Part shown: piece by piece, positions 50,301 through 62,300 of the stretch
Layout: the number at the start of each line of letters is the position of its first letter
How positions within the stretch are numbered: the first letter of the stretch is position 1
DNA from: Siphonodentalium dalli
Lineage: Eukaryota > Mollusca > Scaphopoda > Gadilida > Siphonodentaliidae
NCBI GenBank assembly: GCA_032622095.1
Contig: CP136066.1
Location: forward strand, 60,606,609 to 60,670,608
Direction: 5' to 3'
DNA length: 64,000 nt
Notes under the pieces: model-generated
The model's input: the letters and a program-made list of their open reading frames with translations, nothing else
The model's database searches: none
What the model was told of the DNA's origin: nothing
Translations under genes and position numbers: made by a program

Positions 50301-53300
50301 ATTTATTATAATTATATCCCTAATTCTTCAACATGAGTAATTAAGCCTTGAGCATGAAATCTCCAGAACTACCATCTTTTGATAGAGTCACCTACAATAT
50401 AATCCAACACTCAGACTTCCTGGATGCACTCGACTGTCCAAGTGTTTTCAAAAAGGATAACCTACCATATAGATAATACATAACAGTCTAATTTTAGACA
50501 TACAGCAAAACTGACAGGGACTGATGTAGGCATATTTCTGACCAGTTGAACGGGTTTGGGCACCCAAACTAATTGGAGAGATCGATCAAGACACCGATAT
50601 TCTCCTTCAGAACAAATATATCGGGCTGCCGATCATATAACCAGATCATATCATCACTATATCAACACAATGTATGAGTCATTGTGTTTGATTATAGGTG
50701 CCAAAATAACTCAATTAAATTAAGATTTTCTTGACTTATTCAATACCTTTATACATGTAAACTTTACCCACATATAATTAACCCCAGGAACTCCATTTTA
50801 TGCTTAATTTTGAGGAAAAAAATTCCCATTGAAGGGATGAACCAAAAAGGAAGAGGTTTTATCAACACTGTCCCCAATGTCCAAACTCAAAAAGTAATAC
50901 ATTGTGATACAAACGTACATCTTAATTGATACTATTAATTTCATATGACGATAAATAATTTGTGACATGTGTCATATATAGGTTACATTTTACATTACGT
51001 CACAGCGCAGATAGATAGGCAGACCCCACAGTCAATCATCATGTTACACAACTTGATCAGAAACTCACCGTGAGACCAGACGTTGTCGTCGTGTTACCAC
51101 AGACATAAACACTTCGAGGTGCTATATTAGCTATCGACTGTAGCATCTGGAAAGACAAATTAGGACAAGATAAGATAAATTTATTTGTAGGAAATTGGAA
51201 ACATAAAACACAAGGTTGCGAGAGCTTGACTGACTGAAAATATCCATAAAATGATGGCTGTATTCCTGACAAATATAAGATTTTTTTGGTGGTCAAGCTA
51301 ACAAAAATACTGTGAGACATAATGTCAGCTTCAAATACAAATTGTATTACAAATGTGACCCGCCATATTTTACCCTGTGCCAATGCATTCTCTTATATAT
51401 GCGAGTCGATCATAGGTCGCCTCGCATATATAAGAGAATGCATTGGCCTAACAATTTTTTATCATTTTTTTAAAATAAATGTTTCTTACAATTTTTAGGA
51501 CATAAAATAAAAAAACATCCATTACCCTGCAGGGAGCCCCACACATATATAGAAGCATATAGAAGAGTGTCGTCTGCTCATGTTTGTCTGGGTGAAATTA
51601 TAAAATTGTTAAAGAATACAAGAAAATATTATTAAAATTGTAAAAAATTGTTAGGCCAATGCATTCTCTTATATATGCGAGGCGACCTATGGTCGACTCG
51701 CATATATAAGAGAATGCATTGGCACAGGGTAAAAAAAATCCTGACTTACGACTGGATTTGATATGGCGGGTCACAAATGACCAGACTGCTTTGTGTTGGA
51801 TAATTTGCGATGTCCATTGGTTAAAGGTACTCAACCCGTAAAGAGGGTCCCCATCTCAACAGATTCCAACAACAACAATCCGATCAGAGGGTCCTATATT
51901 ACTATTTCTTCGGCTTTGGGGGTAAAAAATATTTGATTCGAGTCGAGGAACCCATCAAACAAAGCTCAGAGTTATTAGATATTGATTTTTCAAATTTGTT
52001 ATGTTCTCGAGATGAGTACTGATAACTGCCGTAATCTGCTCTGGATGTGTACTCCAAATCTATTCAAACAGACAAGGATGAATAACTCTAAAATCAAGTG
52101 GTAATTTTAACGCAATTTTGACTGAGTTCTGGGCCAGATAGTATTCCAGATAATGAAAAATAATAGATTTCTAAAATCGATATCTAACAAATCTGAGCTT
52201 TGATGGGTGACTTCCTCGACTCGAATCAAATATTTTTGACCCCCGAAGCCATTGAAATAGTAATTGAGAGGAGTTTTATCGGGTTGAGTACCTTTAAATG
52301 AAGGTATGAAAGCATACCATACTACAAAGAACAAATTTAAAGTTGATTAGAATGAATTTGATATTAAAAGTTGATTAATCATCAATGTTGTTGTCTTTCT
52401 TTATGTTCTTCCATCCATCACATTTTAATATACTACTAGTATGAGTCTACCACGGCTAGAAGTATCTGTGACCTTTAACCTTCCATGACTGGAGCTTCCT
52501 GAATTTTTTTGCAAACCCTGTGCCAATGTAGTCTCTTATATATGCGAGTCCCCCAAAGGAAGCCTCACATATATAAGAGAATACATTGCCATTTGCCCTA
52601 ACAATATTTACCTTGACTTTGTAAGCCAGTGCATTCTCTTATATATGCGAAGCTCCCTATGGGGGGCTTGCATATATAAGAGAATGCACTGGCACAGGGT
52701 TTTCAAAACAATTTCAGGAACCTCCAGTCATGGAAGATCACAGTATATTAAAATGTGATGGATGGAAGAACATGAAGAAAGACAAAAAGCATTGGTGGGG
52801 GACATCATGACATTCCATAAATAAATAAATATATAAATACCGCCCATACCCAATTCATTGGATAGAACACTCTACCACGAAAGCTGTCGGAAGCAAAGTG
52901 CAAATCTAGCCGGATAGACCGATTACATGTATTACATTCACACAAAGGGAGATAATTTGGAGGTCTTCCGGTTGCCAAAATATCAATTTGGCCATGATGG
53001 CTGGAGATTGAGTCGTGATATGTGAATATTTGATAAGGACACCCATATCGGCAGACGAAAGTAAAACAGTCCATCAATATGGCAAATTACTTCATACATA
53101 AGGAACCGATCCTGAAGATGCAAAAACGAAGGCTTTTAACCCTTTACCCAACAAACCGGCCAAAACCGGCCAAATAAAGCTTCAACAGCCTAAAATATCT
53201 TCGGTCTGTCTCAATAGAACCATACAAATATGGATATCATTGGAACCGGCTCCTTGACCACATTGTGATAGTTACAGTTATGCCCTGTGCCAATGCATTC

Positions 53301-56300
53301 TCTTATATATGCGAGTCGACCATAGGTCGCCTCGCATATATAAGAGAATGCATTGGCCTAAAAAAAATCTTTTTTTAACACTTTTTAACATTTTTTCTTA
53401 CATTCTTTAACAATTTTATAATTTTTAATGTGTTAAGCCAATGCATTCTCTTATATATGCGAGGCGACCTATGGTCGACTCGCATATATAAGAGAATGCA
53501 TTGGCACAGGGCCTTTCTGTTGGGTAAAGGGTTAACATGTCAGAATAAAAAACATGAGAGATCTCAAATTCTGGACTGATATTTTGGTAATTTGGTAACT
53601 CAGAACTGATGATGACAAGTGTTTGGACTACAACTGATTACCAAGAGAAACAAACACCAATGTCTTATCTGTATAAAAATAAATCATAATTTGAAGAAAA
53701 AAAAAATATTTATAAAAATCCATGTAAATTCTATTCAAGAGAGGTCAAGTGACCAATTTTAAATTGGGATTTACTTGCAAAAGTTATAATTAACATAAAT
53801 CAGGCAGCTAAAGCAGGTGTATCATTGAACAGTCATGACATTTAACTGGTGGCTTGTTCATGTAAATTATTATCTGTTGCTATAAATTGTTATTTACAAT
53901 TGTTTTTTTTTTCAGTTAAAACATTGACCTACTTTTTAAAAAATCTCAACAATTTGTAAATCTACAAACAAGTTAAATAGTTAAAAATTTAAATAGTTCA
54001 GGCAAAACAAGAAGAGGTTTCTAAACCTGAACTGAGGACTAAAACCTTGATTAATCGAAGCTCCATAGGGTAATAGAACCAGATACTATGACCCCCATAA
54101 AAACGAGACTTAAATAAATATTTTATATATAAATACCTGCCTCCTCACAATTTTTTTTTCAAATAGATAATAAATACAAATATCTGCCTCCCTCGTCACT
54201 TTGAAAAAAAATCCCTGAGAAACAAAATATTAATTTTATATGGCCTAAGAGAATGTACTGGCACTGGATCTTTAATGCTGCACCAGCGTTGCTTCCATCA
54301 TGAAAGGGTTAACTGAACTCTATCAGCCTTGATGTCAATTATATTATATAAGAAATAAGCTAATACAATTAAATTTGGCATTTTTATCGTGTGGCCTAAA
54401 ATTACTTGTATACTTAAGATATGACAGTAAATTTTGTTTCCGCATTCCAACTTTCTGTTTGGTGCTCAGCAGAGAAAAAAAATCTGAAAAACTATTTAAT
54501 TTTTTATATAATTCTGACCTACTGACCCAAACCTCTGAACAAAATTGCCCGTATAAAACCAAATAAAAAAAAAAAAATGATAGAAGTGCTTGGGCTGATA
54601 CAACAAAGTGCCGAAACCCAGGTGCCAAAACATCAAGGTGCCAAAACATCCTGCACTCGTCAACTATGGCACCGAATCCAATAGTTATCTTACACTTTAA
54701 TATAATATTTCGGAATATATGCATAAATTATTAGCCTAAAAGACAAAATGTTTATTACCTGACTCTTTCCGAGCCCCGGGTCTCCGACAATCAGAATGTG
54801 TGGATCACCTCGGACAGGAATCCGATTCTGAAAATATAGTGTCTCTTTAAAGATGGTCAATCTCTTCTAGTCCACAATTACAATAACAATATTTTTATAA
54901 ATCCCGATTTCAAGACTACAAACAACAATTTTGTTACACATAAAACTAAGATTGGTATATTATTTGCGCATAACATTTTGTTACACATAAAACTAAGATT
55001 GGTATATTATTTGTGCATAACATTTTGTTACACATAAAACTAAGATTGGTATATTATTTGCGCATAACATTTTGTTACACATAAAACTAAGATTGGTATA
55101 TTATTTGCGCATAACATTTTGTTACACATAAAACTAAGATTGGTATATTATTTGTGCATAACATTTTGTTACACATAAAACTAAGATTGGTATATTATTT
55201 GCGCATAACATTTTGTTACACATAAAACTAAGATTGGTATATTATTTGTGCATAACATTTTGTTACACATAAAACTAAGATTGGTATATTATTTGTGCAT
55301 AACATTTTGTTACACATAAAACTAAGATTGGTATATTATTTGCGCATAACATTTTGTTACACATAAAACTAAGATTGGTATATTATTTGTGCATAACATT
55401 TTGTTACACATAAAACTAAGATTGGTATATTATTTGTGCATAACATTTTGTTACACATAAAACTAAGATTGGTATATTATTTGTGCATAACATTTTGTTA
55501 CACATAAAACTAAGATTGGTATATTATTTGTGCATAACATTTTGTTACACATAAAACTAAGATTGGTATATTATTTGTGCATAACATTTTGTTACACATA
55601 AAACTAAGATTGGTATATTATTTGTGCATAACATTTTGTTACACATAAAACTAAGATTGGTATATTATTTGTGCATAACATTTTGTTACACATAAAACTA
55701 AGATTGGTATATTATTTGCGCATAACATTTTGTTACACATAAAACTAAGATTGGTATATTATTTGTGCATAACATTTTGTTACACATAAAACTAAGATTG
55801 GTATATTATTTGTGCATAACATTTTGTTACACATAAAACTAAGATTGGTATATTATTTGCGCATAACATTTTGTTACACATAAAACTAAGATTGGTATAT
55901 TATTTGTGCATAACATTTTGTTACACATAAAACTAAGATTGGTATATTATTTGCGCATAACATTTTGTTACACATAAAACTAAGATTGGTATATTATTTG
56001 CCTATAAAGGCATAATAATGTGGTTTATTTCGATCATAATGTTGCCATGAAATCTATAGTTAAAATGCAATTTACCGTGATTGAGGGTGCTAATAAGATA
56101 AGAGACTTGCCACAGCTACAGTAATGCCCTAAATAATCGACTCCTTAACCACAGCAGAATTATGGGTAATTTCACTGAGAGCTTTCCGATGAATGGCAAC
56201 AAGCCATATTTCCGACTAAATCCTGAAAAATTACCCATAATTCTGCTGTGGTTAAGGAGTCGATTATTTAGGGCATTACTGTATCTGCGCTACCTTAAAA

Positions 56301-59300
56301 ATTAAAACAGCATTACATATATTTGCAAGGTTTCCGATTTGCACATTTTGCTCACTCCGAGGCAATGTGAATTTAGTTCAAATCTGGGTAGAAGCCAAAA
56401 ATGCATAGTTAGAAATTACAGTTTGTAAATATGCAAATGCACACGTGTGGCATTCTGAACTTCTTGACCTTTAGAAGACTGACAGGGTTTGCTGAGACAT
56501 ATAAGGTTCTGTACTTCGTGGTCAATTAAACTTGGCAGTATTCCTAAACTGATTGTCTTTTGTCATTTTTCTCGTCAGCATCAACGTCGGTATTATAGTA
56601 TCTGTTTTCCCCTCAGGTATCCAAAAAGACTCCCAACATTATTACCCAAGCAGAAATCCTGATAATTGTCATACCTTATCATTCACAAACTTCTGTGTTC
56701 CACCAAACATCCCGAGAACAAGACCTGCTTTAACCATCTGATAAAAAAAAATATTTAGAGCATATATATTTTCTATATATCACATGAAACCCCTATAATA
56801 TCATTGAAAAATCCATTAGATATATTCTTATCTCTCACTGGTGTGTAATCGCCGCCAGCTTCTCGGGATACTTGGCATTGTGCCAAGTAAATTGCCATGC
56901 GGATTAATACTAATTAGAAAAGCTGTGCTTGACACAATATCAGACATTGAAAAATTATTACTTTGTTCAGTAATGTTCAATTATTGTCCAACTTTGTTGA
57001 CTAACGAAAATAGGCACAAAAACAAAAAGGCAAATTGGGGGACTATATGTTTAGTCGCAAGGCAGAGTGCGCAATACTGTTGTACATGCTTGTGAAGTAT
57101 CTCTGCCAACACCGTGCATGTATCCATTTTACATGCATTTTTCAGCTTCTTTTAGAGATTTTGATAGGTCAGAAAGTCATTTTGCAGATTATAGGTTCAC
57201 GATTCAAGATGTACTGGCAAGCCTTGAATAGTGTGTCTGTCATTTGCAGAATGAGGTCCCCAGAGGGTGAATTTAGTGCCGTTATTCCACACGGTGGGTT
57301 ACTATCACCAAATTAACCCTCTGGAAACCTCATTCTGCTGAGGCTCTCAACTGCTATGGGAGACCTAGGATCAGATTGCTATGATGTAGGATCAGATTGA
57401 AGTTCTCCAGTTGAAGTTGGTGATGTTCACCCATTAGTCACCTCCATCATGAATTTTATCTTCTGCAAAGTAAATATGGAACAGTACGAACACTGTAATT
57501 CTAGGAACAAGCATATGTAACAAGAGGTTGCATCACAGGTGCTGGGGTAACCCCAAGGTGAAAATTAAAATATGGGCAGGTCCGAAACCAAATTGTGAAA
57601 TAAAATGTGATGAACGAACAAATTACTTGACATTTCTAATGAACAAAGGATGGAAATCCAACATTTTCAGATAAAGAAAGAGGGATAACTATTGAACAGA
57701 AAATGTGAACAATGTCAATAAACCCTCTTTTGAAAGCCCTCATGAGGCGAAACCTGCATACCAAATTTCATTGAGATCCGATAACCCATGGTTGAAATAT
57801 AAGAGCAGACGGACGGAAATCCAAAATTGTCAGATAAACAAAGAGGGATAACTCTTGAATGGAAAATGTGAACAAAGTCAATGAACCCTCTTTTGAAAGC
57901 ACTCCTGATGACAAATCTGCATACCAGATTGAGATGCGATCACCCATGGTTGAGATATATGAGCAGATGCACAGACTGACAGACGGGCACATGTAATCCT
58001 GTACATGTATACCCCACCTCCATCCATTGGGATGGGGGTATAATTAATGAATTTATTGAACTTACTTCATGACCACAGATTGAAGGACAAACTGATCTGA
58101 AATGGAGAAAGTTTTACATTAATCAAACACTTCAATAGCCAAACCTGAAATATGTGGATGTTGTCAACATCCATATTGAGTACGGACTTACTTCAAACAG
58201 TGTATGATGTTGCAAGTTTGTGAATGATAATAGCCTTTCAACGGAGTCAATTTTATGGTGGTCGTTATCCCCGTTATATTTTTCTACTGGAAATGGCCAT
58301 AATGTCATCAGCCCAGCACTCGTAGTCATAACGTCATTAGCAGTGAAGTAGTTAATAAGCAATACTGTACAGTAATGTCCTAAATAATTGACTCCTTAAC
58401 CGCAGCAGAATTATGGGTAATTTTTCAGGATTTAGTCGGAAATATGGCTTGCGATTAAGGAGTCGATTATTTAGGGCATTACTGTAGGTTTCATAAACTT
58501 GGACTGAAACCTTGAATAGATCTTTAAAGCTGGATTATCTCTTTAAATAACAAATTTTAAATAGTTGCGTGGGTATAAAATAATAGTTATGAACTGAAGA
58601 CCGCTGTCCGGAAAAGCTTCTATCAATTAATATTGATTTTATTTCGAATATTAAATCGGGACCGTTTATGTTACTATTTTTAGAATGACCATTCGGATGA
58701 TACCATATTCTGACATAGAACACTGGGCTGATCATATGGCTGAGCACCAACAGTCAAATGTCCCAGATTGATTACATAAAATTTCTGGTCTCTGTTAATG
58801 GTAACCACTATAGTCTGGCTGTCGGAGCTGAACTGTAGGACCTACCCGGAAAAAATTCTTAACAAGCTAAATTTGGTATCGTTGAAAAAAGGAGACCTTC
58901 GAGTATAACATAGACAAAATCCGCTAAAATCCGCTTTGGGGAAAATTTTCTACAGCGCCCTGAATAGGGGAGTGGTCTGACGTAATTTATGAAGGTAATT
59001 GTGACTACGCGACTCTATATATGCGCTAAGTGATCTAGATAACAGTTGTTTTCAGTACATATATGTATATATAATGAACGATTATATAATTGCAAGGTCA
59101 TCAGATAATATATTTACATAAATATGGACAATGGAAAACGTATTTCTTATATCATGATGAAATTCCGTTTAATTAAACGCTCTTTAATAGCTTTCATTAA
59201 ACTACAAAGAGTCAGTCTCGAATTTATCATTCTATATCGGGAAATGATTCATGTTGAACGCTCCTTAATGGTCCAAGACGATAAATTCAATGATTTATGT

Positions 59301-62300
59301 AATAATGTAATATAACTATCAAATAAAACGTAGCGATTATTTCTTCAAGCGTGTAGTGGCAAATAATTTCTTGATATAGTTATTTTGATAGGTTTTTGTG
59401 TGACATTGTGTTTATTTTTCGTCTTCTGTTGAAACCTAACGGTGCCCACATATACGCAGAAGGCTTATTGTACATTCAAACTGCATTTTTCTTGGTTGTG
59501 TTTTTTTAGTTCTCATACTAGTCTCATTGGTTTGGTTTGGTATGTGTTCGGCGATGGCAGAACCAACCCCGTATCTAGGGACCAGCAACTTTCAAGAGGA
59601 CTTGTGCGTCTTATCCTTTCATATAGCATATGTCAATGTAATGTGGACACTTAACTAAGGAAAATCCATTGGTAAAACTTATGGCAAAAGGATTGGAGAC
59701 TTTGATTGACTTCTCTGATAAGCGAGGATATAACCATTTATCTGAATATTTAAAGGGGCAACAAATAACCACACCCATTGGTAAGGTCTAGTTGGTCCAT
59801 AAAGACTGTAGGTGTGATTTCACTGATAGGAAAAGAACCTTCAGTGTCAATCCTGTGTGTATGGATACGGTTGCGCTATATTAAGAAAATGAGGTCTAAA
59901 CAATACCCATTTAATTTCAAAGAAGATTATGTGGAAAGGGTGCCATACACCAGATCCCCGTCATCCCGGTAGAAGGCAAGTGCGAACAGTAGCAACTCTC
60001 CCTATTAGAGATAAAGTTTTAGAACATTGCCGAATAAGAGAGGATTTGTGGGCATTGAAGGTTCAGAAACGCACTCTAAGTTGCATTGATCTTGCTGCAG
60101 AAGCCGTATATCATGCATCTTGTTAGAAATAAATGAGGAACCATCTGAGAGAAAACCACAGGGCAGAACACCAAGTGTCGAAATGCAACGCTCATTTGAT
60201 TCGTTGAATGTATGGCTGGAGTCTGGGGGAGGTAAGAACTGTATACTCTGTCCGAGTTACATACTCGAATGGTAGAGCTAGCAATTGGGTCAGAATCATA
60301 TTCAATAAAACGCCTTAAACAGAAATCGGAAGAACGGTATGGGGAGTATATATGTTTTGCTGAAGTCGAAGGGCGTAGCAACGTCATTTGCTTCAAAGAT
60401 ATGGCCAAGTACCTGATAAATGACAAGTGGTATGCGGATAAGAAAGATGACATGGAGGAGGAGGCAGACAGAGTTGTTGTGACCGCCGCGAAGATGATTA
60501 GGGCAAAGTTGTGGGAAATGACATATGATAAGAAAACCTACCCCACCAGCGAAGAGATAGGGAATATTGACGACAGAAATAAATGGATTCCTCGCCATTT
60601 ACAAATGTTTCTGGAGATACTTGTTCCATCTGAAATCAAACAGAATAGCATTGGTCACAGTATCGAGCAATATGCGAGGTCCCGGTCTGTTATCACACTA
60701 CCCTTTTTGGTATTGGGGTTGAAATGGATCACGTGTTCGGGTCAAGGTGGCTTGTTGATGAACTGTCTAAATTGGGGGTTTCAACTACTTACGACGATAT
60801 AAGCAGGTACAAGCAATCAGTGATGTAGGTGGAACGTCTTGAGAGTACACTAGTGGAGTATTTTCCAGGTACCTTTACTCAGTGGGTAGCAGATAACGTC
60901 GACCACAACGTCGCTACTATTGATGGTAAAGGTTCATTTCATGGTATGGGGATAATCTCAGTATCAACTTCGAAGGACGAGACCCTGCTTACACCTACAT
61001 CAAAAGTGATCACTCGTCAAAAACGTGTTATGGTTGAAGAACTAATCGAAGACAAAGGTGTGCCTATCATACACTATTTGAAACCTAAAAAGTTGGAATT
61101 ATCCACAATAAAGTACCGACCCATGCTTGAGTTACAAAACCCATACACACTGCCTCCAGGTTTGAACACTGATTTGTTATGGCATTGCGGTTGGCTTTCG
61201 AATCGAGCAATGAAGCATACACTGAACTGGTCTCGATTCATGGAACACATCTTTTCATCAAATCGCTCAGAACCTTCAGCCAAGTCAGAAGTTTTTTTTC
61301 TACCGATAATAGACCTCAACCCATGAGATGAGTCTTGTTTGTTTTCCACTTTGATGTATATTCAGAATCATGCGTTGGGAATTGTGACTCCATGCTTGAC
61401 GTTTGACCAGCCACTTTGGTTCAAAGCGGTTGAGATAATTGAAGCCAAGTCACTAGGAATAGTTTGTAGACTCGGCGGCTTCCATCTGATGAGTTTCATG
61501 GGTAGCATTGGTACCATGATGAATGGGTCGGGGTTAGATGAGGCTCTTGAAAACGCTTATGGCTCAAACGTAGTTGCCACAATGCTTTCCGGGAAGGCAT
61601 TCTCGCGAACACTCAGAGGTCATTTCCTTGTGGGCGTAGCCCTTACTAACAAGCTGTTGGGTGAATTGATCTCTGAGGATTCAAATGAAATTTCCAAGTC
61701 GACAGCCGATGATGCGGGGTCAAACAGATACCGAATTATCTGCAAAATCAAATGTTGAAGTACCGCCAACGTTAAATATCGAAATACCTTCGACATCAAA
61801 TGTCGAAGAATCGGCAATCGAAAGAATCACTTCAACTGGTACTGGCAGTTTCGAAGGGGAGAAGCTTAGTCAGGCTGAAGTGAAAGCGATAAATGATCTG
61901 TATGAAAAAGTGTTTGATGGGACCATCCCAGTTTCGGCTGTTTCCGATTCAATAGAACTGCTCAAATTGAACAAACTTATGTTATATTACAAGACGTACC
62001 TGGCGAGAAATCCAGAACATGCAAACTTTGGATACAGTATATGGAGTACATAGAAATGTTGAAAGATTTTATTCGAGCTGAGAGAACAGGAGATTGGAAT
62101 CTCCATTTAGTAGGAAAAATGTTGAATTTGTTTGCCGCCACTGGGCACGTGCACTATGCGAAGAGATGTCGCTTGTATTTGCAAATGATGCTTTACTTAC
62201 CCAAGAAATATCCGTGGTTAAACAAATGTTTTATAGAGGATGGTGTTCATACTATTCGAATGAGCAGTAGGTTTTGGGCAGGACTATCAAGTGACCTAGT

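Noticed and set aside
54344-54724. 126-residue minus-strand frame in the MCM8 exon 4-5 intron
   Set aside because: No family resemblance, low-complexity F/L/S-rich content, and an opposing frame of similar length; it is AT-rich intron.
54926-56000. Regular direct repeats resembling a CRISPR array
   Set aside because: The units are contiguous with no unique spacers, the context is a eukaryotic intron, and there are no cas genes.
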